Shown: in pieces, positions 1-7,367 of the stretch
Position numbering within the stretch: the stretch's first letter is position 1
How the letters are laid out: every line of letters begins with the position of its first letter
DNA from: Phycisphaeraceae bacterium
Lineage (GTDB): Bacteria; Planctomycetota; Phycisphaerae; Phycisphaerales; Phycisphaeraceae
Assembly (NCBI GenBank): GCA_028284155.1
Contig: JANQSF010000014.1
Span: forward strand, 1-63,703
DNA length: 63,703 nucleotides
Direction of reading: 5' to 3'
Program-made: the position numbers and the translations under genes
Notes under the pieces: model-generated
Seen by the model: only the letters and a program-made list of their open reading frames with translations
Told to the model about the DNA's origin: nothing
Databases searched by the model: none

Positions 1-5
1 CAACA

Positions 6-35
6 GCACTGGCGGACAAGCCGCCAGTGGCACCC
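6..35. repeat. Short palindrome at window edge
   Basis: CACTGGCGG and CCGCCAGTG form a near-perfect hairpin around a short AA-containing loop, followed by GCACCC. It resembles the palindromic intergenic elements elsewhere in the window but no second copy was seen here. It lies beyond the 3' end of the rsmJ-like gene and has no T-tract, so it is not a clear terminator. Confidence 0.5.
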
Positions 36-84
36 GTTGCAAAAGGTCTGAACGTGCTCTAATCGGAGTGTGTCGGTCGTGCGA

Positions 85-921
85 TCAACCCACCGCATAC
101 ACGTCGTACCGCGCGGCCTTGCCGCCGTGCGCGGTGGTCGGTTTCAGGTCGTTCAGTGGCGCGGCCTTGGCGGGGCGTTTGACGACGACACGTCGTGTCG
201 CGACGCGCAGCGCGGCGTCGAGGAGTCGGCCGGCGTCGTCATCATCGCCGACAAGCGTGCGCAGGACGCGCATCGGTTTGCGTTCAGCCGTCTTTCGGCC
301 GGTGGGGAACATCGGGTCGAGGTAGACGACGTTCGGTTGCCAGAAGCGACGCAAGTCGTCGGGGATGTCGGATGTGGGCTGCGCTTTGGAGCCGCGCGGC
401 GGGAGTCGGCGGAGCATGGCGCGGGCGTCGGTGTTGATCAGCGCGATCCGCGCGATGATGTTGGGATGGTCGGGCGCGGCGCGCAGCAGCGCGTCGCGGA
501 GAAGGGTCGCGATCAGCGGGTGTCGTTCGACGGCGAGCACAGGGCAGCCCAGCGCCGCGAGCAGCCAGGCGTCTTCGCCGAAGCCGGCCGTCGCGTCGAT
601 GATGGTTGGCGGCGGGTCGGCGCGTCGTTTCCAGCCCACGGCCTTGACGATCGGTTGCCTGAGGCTGCGCCCGGCGTTGGACGTGGTGTCGAGTTTGGTC
701 AGGTCGGCGCAGATCGCGTGTCCGCCGCGGTTGGGCCCGCGTAACACACGCAGTTCGAGTCGGCCGGTTGCCGCAACGAGCAGCAGGTCGTAACCGGTTT
801 TGCGCGGCTTCTTGATCAGTGGCAGGTTGAGATCGACACTGAGCCGCGCGGCCGCGGTGAGCAAGGCGCGGTCCGTCGGCGGGTCGGCGCAGACGGCGAT
901 CGACGGGGCGGGGGAGGGCAT
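85..921 (-). CDS. rsmJ: RsmJ-like 16S rRNA guanine N2-methyltransferase
   Basis: A 278-residue class I SAM-dependent methyltransferase. The SAM-binding motif IDATAGFGEDAWLLAALG is followed by the acidic end of strand 2 (AVERH), and the catalytic-type motif VVYLDPMFPTGRKTAERKP matches the DPMFP motif of RsmJ, which makes m2G1516 in 16S rRNA in E. coli. The C-terminus (VVVKRPAKAAPL, then GKAARYDVY) also fits that family. The frame stays open 57 codons further upstream, but that part is encoded by the repeat at 951-1016, so the ATG at 921 (MPSPAPSIAV) is preferred. It has no operon partner. Function is by family resemblance; the exact target base is inferred. Confidence 0.85.
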   Translation of the reverse strand: MPSPAPSIAVCADPPTDRALLTAAARLSVDLNLPLIKKPRKTGYDLLLVAATGRLELRVLRGPNRGGHAICADLTKLDTTSNAGRSLRQPIVKAVGWKRRADPPPTIIDATAGFGEDAWLLAALGCPVLAVERHPLIATLLRDALLRAAPDHPNIIARIALINTDARAMLRRLPPRGSKAQPTSDIPDDLRRFWQPNVVYLDPMFPTGRKTAERKPMRVLRTLVGDDDDAGRLLDAALRVATRRVVVKRPAKAAPLNDLKPTTAHGGKAARYDVYAVG

Positions 922-950
922 AAGTGATGGTTTTACTTCACGTGAGCATT

Positions 951-1016
951 CAATGACAAATGAGAAGTGACCAATGGATTTGACATTGGTCATTGCTAAA
1001 TGGTCATTTGTCATTG
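951..1016. repeat. Heptad-repeat inverted element, TGACAAA family, copy 1
   Basis: The left arm (951-977) is built of 7-base units such as TGACAAA, TGAGAAG and TGACCAA. The right arm (985-1016) holds the reverse complements (GGTCATT, TTGTCAT). The two arms can pair into one long imperfect hairpin. It lies between rsmJ and the RNase Z-like gene. The same unit recurs at 39263-39374. Confidence 0.8.
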
Positions 1017-1040
1017 ATGTTGTCGTTTGCCGCGGGTTGA

Positions 1041-1160
1041 TGGTGCCACACTTTGGCTTTGCAAAGTGTGCGGTTTGGTGTGTGGTCCTCAATCACCAGC
1101 GAAGGTCGGATCGTCTTTGGGTGTGCCGGCACACTTTGCCGAGCCAAAGTGTGGCACCCG
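1041..1160. repeat. Paired palindrome, CACACTTTG family, copy 1
   Basis: The left arm (1041-1072) and right arm (1126-1158) are inverted copies. Each arm is itself a small hairpin, with CACACTTTG and CAAAGTGTG around a GC-rich centre, and is flanked by GGTGC or GCACC. A single arm of the same family recurs at 63603-63634. Confidence 0.8.
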
Positions 1161-1215
1161 ACTTGAAGACGTGGGACGCGCGATGTGATCGGGACGCGCG
1201 GAGCAAGCTCCGCGG

Positions 1216-2151
1216 TTAAACGCGCGGCGTTGCCGCTTCGGCGGCCTCGGCCTCCGCCTCGGCCTTCTGTTGGTCGAGTCGCGCGCGGTTTGTTCGGCCG
1301 TCCATCAGGACGAACACGCGGTCGCGGTGTTCGGCTGGGATCGCTTCGTCGATGTGTTTGCGCGCGGCACCGATGTTTGTGCGACGTGACAGGTGGGTCA
1401 GCACGACGGCCTCGGCCTCGCACTTGCTCAGCAAGTTGACCACGTCGCTGAGGTGCAGGTGCATGCCGACGGCGGCGCGGCTCTTATGCCCTGGCTCGAG
1501 GAAGGTGCACTCGACGATCATGACCTTGGCTTGCAAGACGTCCGGCCGATCGAAGTGGTCGCCCCACATGGTGTCGCCGGTGAAGCAGACGAGCGGGATC
1601 TCGACCTCGCGGGTGATCGGCTCGCCCTTTTCCTTGCGGGCCATGATCTGTTCCTGCGGCAGGCCGGCCAACTCGGGCAGCAGCTTCGTGCGTCGTTCGA
1701 CGGCCACGTATCCGAGCGATGTCGGCGTGTGGGCTGTTTTGAATGCGCGCAGGTGGATGTTCGGCTTGATCAACGTCTCGTCGTCGGGCGCAAGCGGCGC
1801 GACCTCGTAGGGCGTCTTCTGCCCTTCGAGTTTCATGAACGACTGCATCACGTCGTGGATGAGCGGGGCGAGGTCGGGGTGGCAGATACAGGTGCCCGTG
1901 CCCATGCCCTGGAACTGGCGTTGCGAGAAGTAGTACGGAAGGCCGGCTGAATGATCCATGTGCCCGTGCGACAGGGCGCAGTACGGGCTGGTCAGCGCCG
2001 CGCGGGGGCATCGGCCGATGTCGAATACGACGTCGAGTTCGGGAATCTGGACGACGGTCTCTTCGCCAGCGATGGACAGGCCCTGCACCCGGTAGGGCGG
2101 CAGGTAGAGGAAGCCCAGTTGCGGACGGCGGTGCGGCTCACGGGGAGTCAT
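1216..2151 (-). CDS. RNase Z-like metallo-beta-lactamase fold hydrolase
   Basis: A 311-residue metallo-hydrolase with the zinc-binding signature SHGHMDHSAG (about residues 62-71), the acidic ligand region CFTGDT and the late histidine VVLTHLSRRTN, the layout seen in tRNase Z and related beta-CASP-less nucleases. The N-terminus lacks a signal peptide, so it should act in the cytoplasm. The C-terminal tail (QQKAEAEAEAAEAA) is a low-complexity Ala/Glu helix. RNase Z trims tRNA 3' ends. The tRNA-Cys next door encodes no CCA, so such an activity is needed in the cell. It could also be an arylsulfatase-type or other MBL hydrolase, and sequence alone does not settle the substrate. The ATG at 2151 is the only good start. 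Confidence 0.75.
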   Translation of the reverse strand: MTPREPHRRPQLGFLYLPPYRVQGLSIAGEETVVQIPELDVVFDIGRCPRAALTSPYCALSHGHMDHSAGLPYYFSQRQFQGMGTGTCICHPDLAPLIHDVMQSFMKLEGQKTPYEVAPLAPDDETLIKPNIHLRAFKTAHTPTSLGYVAVERRTKLLPELAGLPQEQIMARKEKGEPITREVEIPLVCFTGDTMWGDHFDRPDVLQAKVMIVECTFLEPGHKSRAAVGMHLHLSDVVNLLSKCEAEAVVLTHLSRRTNIGAARKHIDEAIPAEHRDRVFVLMDGRTNRARLDQQKAEAEAEAAEAATPRV

Positions 2152-2289
2152 GGGCGTCGAGGCCGATCATCGCGGGGTGCATCAGGATCGATTGGCGGTG
2201 CGCCGCTCGGGTGCTCGGCTGGGCGATCGCATGGAATCGTCCAGCCAAACCGACACCCCGCGATGGCAGGTCGCACTGCTGAAAGTAAG

Positions 2290-2373
2290 AGGCCGCGGTG
2301 GGATTCGAACCCACGATGGGGCAAGCCCAACGGATTTGCAATCCGCCCCGTTAGTCCACTCCGGCACACGGCC
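2290..2373 (-). tRNA. tRNA-Cys(GCA) with a long variable arm
   Basis: An 84-nt cloverleaf on the minus strand. The 7-bp acceptor stem is GGCCGTG with CGCGGCC, the D-stem CCG with CGG, the anticodon stem GCGGA with TCCGT around loop TTGCAAA (anticodon GCA), and the T-arm GTGGG-TTCGAAT-CCCAC. The discriminator is U73, and G2:C71 and C3:G70 are present, which are cysteine identity elements in E. coli. CCA is not encoded. The variable region is 15 nt and can form a 4-bp stem (TGGG with CCCA), as in class-II tRNAs (Ser, Leu, Tyr), whereas ordinary tRNA-Cys has 4-5 nt here. Confidence 0.92.
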
Positions 2374-2718
2374 ACGTGTCGCGCTGATTGTTGCGGTCGG
2401 CGGGCGGGCGGTCAACCAGGGAATTGAGGTTCGGCACCGAACCGCGCGGCGGCAAGAGGCACCCCGGCCTGACAGGCTGGGCGATTCACAGGTTTTCCCA
2501 TTCTCACAGGCCTGCTGACCGCTCGACGGCCGGTAAAGTCGTTGAAATCAGAGGGTTTCCGCAATACGGCCTTATCCAGTGTGACATTTTGGCCAAAAAG
2601 GTGGGGTGCCCCTTGCGTGGGCATCGGAATCACACTAGACTAGGCGTTGAGAGTGGGCTTCCTGCGGTGCGATGCCGTGGGCCTTCCAGGAGGTTTTGTT
2701 CCCGGAGGTCAGATTAGT
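2374..2718 (+). other. Leader and promoter region of the PEP-CTERM gene
   Basis: This gap between tRNA-Cys (minus) and the PEP-CTERM gene (plus) carries no convincing gene. It holds a promoter candidate near 2602-2641 and the purine-rich ribosome-binding site GGAGGT at 2704-2709, nine bases before the ATG at 2719. Confidence 0.5.
2602..2641 (+). promoter_or_regulatory. Promoter candidate for the PEP-CTERM gene (sigma-54 or sigma-70 type)
   Basis: Two readings overlap. TGG at 2602-2604 and TTGC at 2613-2616 have the GG-N10-GC spacing of a sigma-54 promoter, but the middle of the -24 box is poor. Alternatively TTGCGT (2613-2618) and TAGACT (2636-2641) are 17 bases apart, as in a weak sigma-70 promoter. 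PEP-CTERM systems are often linked to sigma-54 regulators, but nothing here decides between the two. Confidence 0.3.
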
Positions 2719-3642
2719 ATGCGGAAAGCATGGAAGAATGGAATGTGGGGATTGGCGCTCGCGGCTGTTCTCGTATGCGCGGATTCGACCTTCGCTCTGG
2801 TGCAACCGCCAGCGCCGGTCATGTGGAATGCGCGCGTGCCCGCGACAGGCGGCGAAATGGACCCCATTGGCGGCCCCGATGGCGGCTTCTTACTCATGTA
2901 CGGAATCCGCGTGCTGACCAACGGTCAGCGAACGGACGCGGCCGACTACCAGGACCGCAACGACTTCGTCGGTGACGAATCGCCGTTCCGCGAGTTCGAC
3001 GGTCGTGACGCCGCTGGTGCCGGTGGTCAGCCGCCCGCATCGCCCGCATCATTCAATTTCGAATTGCTGTTTGACCCGTCCGAGTTGGCCGACCCGGGCA
3101 ACTTCAACGGCGGGCCGCTCGATTCGATCTCGCTGGCCGGTGGCCTGTACGACATCGACTCGTTCGCGGACGGCGATCAGATCCAGGAGTTGCACGTTTC
3201 GGTCGGCAACCCAGCCCGCCTTTACGACCTGACGGACGAACTGAATGGCATCCTTGAGGCGATGCCGGTGACCACGCGAACGCAGCAGACCTTTTCCGAG
3301 TTCTTCTTCAACACCAAGGGCGGCGCGAACCCCGTGATCAACGACGGTGACGACGCCGGGCCGGTCGGCCTTACCGCCGGCGACGCGATTCAGGACTTCA
3401 TGAACGATCCCGACGGCATCATTCATGTCCTGCTGACGTTCAACCCGCCGTCGCTGACAGGCGCGGCCAACATGCCGGACATGGCTCCCGATGGCAATGG
3501 CGGCGGCTTGGACTTTTTCAACGTCGGCTTCAACGCCCCCGGCCTAGCCCCGACCAACGCGGTCGTGCCCGAGCCTGCGACGGCCACGATGGGCCTGCTC
3601 GGTTTGGCTGGCTTGGCCGCGCGTCGCCGACGCCGCGCGTGA
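2719..3642 (+). CDS. PEP-CTERM sorted surface protein
   Basis: A 307-residue secreted protein. It has an N-terminal signal peptide (MRKAWKNGMWGLALAAVLV, ending near ADSTFA) and a C-terminal sorting signal: the VVPEP motif, a short hydrophobic stretch (TMGLLGLAGLAA) and the basic tail RRRRRA. This tripartite tail is recognised and cleaved by exosortase, which anchors the protein at the cell surface. The middle has no recognised domain. It is rich in Asp, Gly and Asn, with segments such as GDQIQELHVSVGN, which suggests an extracellular beta-rich fold. The ATG at 2719 has GGAGGT nine bases upstream; an in-frame start at 2647 would add residues ahead of the signal peptide. A strong terminator follows. 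No exosortase gene is in the window. Confidence 0.88.
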   Translation: MRKAWKNGMWGLALAAVLVCADSTFALVQPPAPVMWNARVPATGGEMDPIGGPDGGFLLMYGIRVLTNGQRTDAADYQDRNDFVGDESPFREFDGRDAAGAGGQPPASPASFNFELLFDPSELADPGNFNGGPLDSISLAGGLYDIDSFADGDQIQELHVSVGNPARLYDLTDELNGILEAMPVTTRTQQTFSEFFFNTKGGANPVINDGDDAGPVGLTAGDAIQDFMNDPDGIIHVLLTFNPPSLTGAANMPDMAPDGNGGGLDFFNVGFNAPGLAPTNAVVPEPATATMGLLGLAGLAARRRRRA

Positions 3643-3669
3643 GCCGCCTAGAACTGATCGACTTTAAAC

Positions 3670-3706
3670 TAACCCCTAGGTCTTGTGACCAAGGGGTTGT
3701 TTTTTT
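3670..3706 (+). terminator. Rho-independent terminator of the PEP-CTERM gene
   Basis: AACCCCT and AGGGGTT pair around a 20-base interior that can itself pair (GGTC with GACC), followed by G and a run of seven T. It lies 28 bases after the stop codon. This is the only textbook terminator seen in the window. Confidence 0.9.
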
Positions 3707-3772
3707 GACCTGAAGATGTTCCGTCGTGACTACCGGCTGAGGGTGTTCGGCCGTGCGATTGCCGGGTGTGGC

Positions 3773-4330
3773 TCACGCCTTCCACTTGATGTTGCAGCCC
3801 ATACTCGGCTTCTGGTCGTCGCTAGGCTGATCTCCGGCCAGCAGGGCGTCGATCGCGGTGCGCAGGTCGGCGCCGGTAACCGGCTGGCCGCTGTTGGGTC
3901 GGCTGTCGTCGAGTTGGCCGCGGTAAGCCAACTTCTGATCGGCGTCGAAGACGTAGAAATCCGGCGTGCACGCCGCGTCGTACGCCTTTGCAACCGACTG
4001 GTCGTCGTCGAACAGGTAGGGGAACGTGTAGCCGCGCGCCTCGGCCTCAGCCTTCATCTTGTCCGGCGAGTCGTCGGGGTAGTTCGCGACATCGTTGCTG
4101 CTGATCGCGACGAGGCCGACCCCACGGTCGCCGTAATCTCGCCCGATCGCCGCCAACTCGTCCGCCACGTGCTTCACGTACGGGCAGTGGTTGCAGATGA
4201 ACATCACGACCAGCGCCTTGTTGCCCTTGAAATCACCCAGCGAAACCGTGCCGCCGCTGACGGCATCCGGCAGTGAAAAGTCCGGCGCGGGCGTGCCCAG
4301 CGCGAGCATGGTGGACGGGGTCAATGCCAT
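3773..4330 (-). CDS. Thioredoxin-fold peroxiredoxin-like protein
   Basis: A 185-residue AhpC/TSA-type thioredoxin-fold protein. After a strand-turn start (LGTPAPDFSLPDAVSGG) comes the motif VVMFICNHCPYVKHV at about residues 42-56, with a CxxC pair in the position of the thioredoxin active site. Then follow AISSNDVANYPDDSPDKM and TPDFYVFDADQKLAYRGQLDDSRP. This is the common 'thioredoxin family protein' of about 180-200 residues whose partner and substrate are usually unknown. There is no signal peptide, so it should be cytoplasmic. It is probably a thiol peroxidase or disulfide reductase. It converges with the PEP-CTERM gene, whose terminator separates them. Confidence 0.85.
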   Translation of the reverse strand: MALTPSTMLALGTPAPDFSLPDAVSGGTVSLGDFKGNKALVVMFICNHCPYVKHVADELAAIGRDYGDRGVGLVAISSNDVANYPDDSPDKMKAEAEARGYTFPYLFDDDQSVAKAYDAACTPDFYVFDADQKLAYRGQLDDSRPNSGQPVTGADLRTAIDALLAGDQPSDDQKPSMGCNIKWKA

Positions 4331-4476
4331 GGGATGGGTCTCCGGATCAGGAACCGTGTGTGGTTGGGTTGCACCTTAGCCGTGATCGACACATCGTTCT
4401 GAAAATGGCAACGACGTGTTCCGTCACGGCCCACTCGTGGAGAAGTTCAAATGCCGGTTGGGTATTGGGCACATCT

Positions 4477-4908
4477 CTAAAACAACGAAATCATAAAGGC
4501 CTGAAAGGAGCAAAACGGCCCCAACCAGAACCAGATGCGATGGCGCAGCGGTGGGCATGACACCGCGACAAGGCCGTTCGCGAAGGTCACCGTGACGGCG
4601 GTCCAGAATAATCGGTAGAGCGCTTCCCAATAGGACAACCAGCCTGGTGTGATTCGCGGAGGTCCGCCGGGTCGAACGTAAAACTGGATCAGCAATACGG
4701 CTGCGAGTGTCGCGATCGAGGCCGTGAGCACGGCGCAGAAAATCAGTCGTTCTAACTTGCTGAGCGGTCGAAGAGGTTGTTCCAGCGATTCGGCAACCGG
4801 CCGTCCGCACTCCGGGCAATCCGCTGACGCATCGAGCGTGCGCAGGTTATAGCCGCACTGAATACATGCCACGTCGTCGTTGATTATGTTTGTGGCTGCG
4901 CGCGACAT
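4477..4908 (-). CDS. Zinc-ribbon membrane protein of unknown function
   Basis: A 143-residue protein. The N-terminus carries a zinc ribbon with two CxxC knuckles (CIQCGYNLRTL and CPECGRPV, about residues 15-39). After it come at least three hydrophobic segments (LIFCAVLTASIATLAAVLLI, an LFWTAVTVTFANGLV segment, and a C-terminal WLGPFCSFQAFMISLF). Proteins with this CxxCGYNLR ribbon followed by membrane helices are frequent in Planctomycetes and have no assigned role. The ATG at 4908 lies 36 bases after the stop of the next minus-strand gene, so the two may be cotranscribed. Confidence 0.7.
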   Translation of the reverse strand: MSRAATNIINDDVACIQCGYNLRTLDASADCPECGRPVAESLEQPLRPLSKLERLIFCAVLTASIATLAAVLLIQFYVRPGGPPRITPGWLSYWEALYRLFWTAVTVTFANGLVAVSCPPLRHRIWFWLGPFCSFQAFMISLF

Positions 4909-4944
4909 GAGTCGCCCGACAGATGAAAGACTCGCCCGGCGACG

Positions 4945-5580
4945 TTACCGCATCACCCATTCCTTGCCCTTCGGCACGACGGCTTGTTCCTGCGGGCTGA
5001 CCGGGTTGCCGGGCAGGTCGAAATCGATCATCAACGTCTTGTTCACCAGGACGGTGTCGCCGGTCACGGGGTTGGGCACTTCCTGCGTCTCGCCGGACAG
5101 CCCGCCGACAAACACGGTCACGCGTGTCACGTCGTGCTTGAAGGCCGGCCAAATGATCACGCTCTCGCGGGCGTTGTCTTCGCCGAGCAGGATCTTGCCG
5201 ACGACCTGGGCCGGGCTTTCCAGCAGGCGGTTATCCACGCGGTGCTTGATGCGTGTGAAGACCAGGGCCGGCACGTTCTTGCTGGCGCGGACGAGGTCGC
5301 CCTCAGCCGTGGCGATCGTCAACTCGGGAATGAACAGGCGTTCTCGACCGGTATTGTTCGTCACCTGGTATGTGATGTACCAATACCATTGGACCTTGCC
5401 GTCCACACCGCGCAGGGCGATGGCCCGCGGTTGTCTGTACTCGAATTCGAGTTCCCAACTGCGCGCGACGACCGACGGCTCGGGGTAGGCCTGCACGGGT
5501 GTCGTGGCGATCAGTGTGAAGCAGACGCACGCCAGAAGGCAAAGGGTCAGCCATCCGCGTCGGATCGAAAGTGAGGTCAT
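4945..5580 (-). CDS. Secreted protein of unknown function
   Basis: A 211-residue protein with a clear signal peptide (RRGWLTLCLLACVCFTLIATTPVQA, cleavage near residue 31). The mature part looks like a beta-sandwich: WELEFEYRQPRAIALRG, then WYWYITYQVTNNTGRERLFIPELTIATAEGD, a pattern typical of immunoglobulin-like or conserved extracytoplasmic domains. No catalytic motif is seen. It may be translated with the zinc-ribbon gene downstream. The function is unknown; the export signal is the firm part. Confidence 0.7.
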   Translation of the reverse strand: MTSLSIRRGWLTLCLLACVCFTLIATTPVQAYPEPSVVARSWELEFEYRQPRAIALRGVDGKVQWYWYITYQVTNNTGRERLFIPELTIATAEGDLVRASKNVPALVFTRIKHRVDNRLLESPAQVVGKILLGEDNARESVIIWPAFKHDVTRVTVFVGGLSGETQEVPNPVTGDTVLVNKTLMIDFDLPGNPVSPQEQAVVPKGKEWVMR

Positions 5581-5767
5581 GGCTCAGCCTCGTTCGGTTC
5601 GGGGTCGTTGGTCAAGGGCGTTGGCGACCGTTCGACGATCCATGCCGTCGGGGCCACCAGTGTTGCAAAGTCGGACTTGAGCGCGCAAGCGTTTACGCCA
5701 GCGGTGGTTTTGCTCCCAGCCAAGGCATTCTACAATACGTGCGGGGTGGGTCAACCTTGCCCTGTAC

Positions 5768-5909
5768 GGCCGGTAGTGGTTCACTTTGAGCCAAGCGTTT
5801 GTCTCGTGCCACGGCCGTGTCGGCCGTGCGGTTCATCGAGGGTGTTTCGCACGGCCGACACGGCCGTGGCACGAGTCTTGACGGCAGAGTGGACCACTAC
5901 CGTTCGGCC
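5768..5909. repeat. Nested palindrome, CACGGCCGTG family, copy 1
   Basis: The inner arms (5802-5830 and 5848-5875) are near-perfect inverted copies built from ACGGCCGT and its relatives. The outer arms (GGCCGGTAGTGGTTCACT at 5769-5786 and its complement at 5887-5909) close a second stem. It fills most of the 5581-5955 gap. The GNAT reading frame stays open through it but need not be translated there. The inner element recurs at 28876-28946 with a similar loop. Confidence 0.85.
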
Positions 5910-5955
5910 TGTGTCGTCCCGGACTCAACCCGTCCCTTCGTGGTTTCGATCTGCC

Positions 5956-6927
5956 ATGACCCGTCTTCGCGACAACCTCACCGGGGCCGGGCCGTTTGAG
6001 AGCGGCCCGCGCATCCGTTTGGCTGACGCGGACGACATGTCACGCCGTCGCGCCCTGGCCGTCCTGCTGACCGGCCGAGACCGCCCCAACGACATGGCGG
6101 TGGGCCACTTCGTCAATTACGCGGCTGAACACCGCCTGGCCCTCGACCGCCTCTGGATCGCGGAGGTCGGTGGTCGGCCGATTGCCGCCGCCGTGGTCGT
6201 GGTCGCGCCGGGACGCTCGGCCATGCTCTTTGCCTCGCCCTGCAACGACCCGACCGCGACGCCCGTGACAGCGCGCGTCGTCGAGGCCGCGGTAGACAGC
6301 CTGGCCGACGACGAGGCCGCGATCGTGCAGGCGTTGGTCGACCCCGATCAGCCGGACACGCAGGTCATGCTCGAGTCGGCCGGCTTTGGTCACTTGGCCG
6401 ACCTGCAATACATGACCCGCCGCTCGCCGCGTAGCCGTCGCCCGCCTGCGGCCGGTCCGGACTTGCCGCGCGGGTTGCGAGCCGTGCGATACGACGAGTC
6501 TCGACGTACGGCCTTCGGGCAGGCCGTGCTCGCGACCTATGAGGGCACGCTCGATTGTCCGGGGTTGATCGGCCTGCGTCGCGTGGACGACATCCTCGAC
6601 GGCCACATGGCCACCGGGCAGTTCGACCCGAACCTGTGGTTGCTGGTCGAGGACGAATCAGGTCAGCCCGCGGCGACCATGCTGCTCAATCCACTGCCGT
6701 TGCGTCGGGCCATGGAGTTGGTCTATCTCGGGCTGACGCCGGGGTTTCGCGGCCTGGGTCTGGGTAAGACCCTGCTCGAATACGGCCTTGCGCTGGCCCG
6801 ACCGAACGGCGCGACCGAACTCGTGCTCGCCGTCGACGCGAACAACACGCCGGCTGTGCGCCTCTACACGTCGTTACGCTTCGTGACTGACACGCGCAAA
6901 CGCGCATTCGTGCGTGCGATGGTCTGA
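5956..6927 (+). CDS. Tandem GNAT-fold N-acetyltransferase
   Basis: A 323-residue protein with two GNAT-like halves. The C-terminal half is a good GNAT domain: motif A is LGLTPGFRGLGLGKTLLEYG, the acetyl-CoA pyrophosphate loop (R/Q-x-x-G-x-G/A), followed by ELVLAVDANNTPAVRLYTSLRF, the usual strand and Asn-rich motif B. The N-terminal half (IRLADADDMSRRRALAVLL to GFGHLADLQYMTRR) has the strand order but not the loop, so it may be a degenerate copy. The frame opens at 5608, but the first 116 codons run through the CACGGCCGTG palindrome, so the ATG at 5956 is preferred. The substrate is unknown. Confidence 0.78.
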   Translation: MTRLRDNLTGAGPFESGPRIRLADADDMSRRRALAVLLTGRDRPNDMAVGHFVNYAAEHRLALDRLWIAEVGGRPIAAAVVVVAPGRSAMLFASPCNDPTATPVTARVVEAAVDSLADDEAAIVQALVDPDQPDTQVMLESAGFGHLADLQYMTRRSPRSRRPPAAGPDLPRGLRAVRYDESRRTAFGQAVLATYEGTLDCPGLIGLRRVDDILDGHMATGQFDPNLWLLVEDESGQPAATMLLNPLPLRRAMELVYLGLTPGFRGLGLGKTLLEYGLALARPNGATELVLAVDANNTPAVRLYTSLRFVTDTRKRAFVRAMV

Positions 6928-7367
6928 CTTGCGCCGCGTCGCGCTGATGGAAACGCGTTGTCTTCCACATCCGACCGACGCTTTCCACAACCTTTTCCTC
7001 TTATCCACAGCCTACAGGTGTTGGCCATAACGTGTTCATAACTTTTTTTGCGCGTTTCAAGTGCTTAAAACGCAACGCGATGACGTGACGCGCGGTGCGC
7101 TTTGTCCCATAAAACGCCCGCATGGCCATTGCGGGTTGGCCAAAGGAGTCGTATCTTCATCTTCAACGGCAATGGACTGTCGGGCGGCGACGCCCGGCTC
7201 GCCACACCCAACGGGACGGTCTGGACGCCCCGGTGACGAGCCCGGCTCGCCGCGTTGTCGAACGGATTTCTTGGCGGCGCCGAACCGGTGGGTTGCAGTC
7301 TTCTAGGCCCGGCGCTTCGATCTTGATAACGGTTCCATCACGGGACCCTTGAACGGAATCAAGGAAC
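6928..7367. other. oriC: dnaA upstream region, candidate replication origin
   Basis: This 440-base gap has three DnaA-box-like nonamers on the same strand, starting at 6961 (TCTTCCACA), 6981 (CTTTCCACA) and 7001 (TTATCCACA, a perfect box). They are exactly 20 bases apart. An AT-rich stretch follows (TTCATAACTTTTTTTG at about 7035-7050, GCTTAAAACG at about 7063). The rest (7100-7367) is ordinary GC-rich DNA without a gene. The layout fits an origin next to dnaA, or a DnaA-controlled dnaA promoter. Confidence 0.55.
7001..7009 (+). promoter_or_regulatory. Consensus DnaA box
   Basis: TTATCCACA is an exact match to the strong E. coli-type DnaA box. It lies 359 bases before the dnaA start and is the third and best of three sites at 20-base spacing. 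Confidence 0.75.

Noticed and set aside
1131..1155. Second sigma-54 promoter (TGGCAC ... TTGA)
   Set aside because: The -12 element reads TTGA instead of TTGC and the site is part of the CACACTTTG repeat.
2290..2373. A serine tRNA recoded to cysteine codons
   Set aside because: U73 and the acceptor pairs fit cysteine, while serine tRNAs normally have G73. It is simpler to call it tRNA-Cys with a long arm, noted as a finding.
5608..5955. N-terminal extension of the GNAT protein
   Set aside because: The 116 codons run through the CACGGCCGTG palindrome and have no domain. The ATG at 5956 starts recognisable protein.
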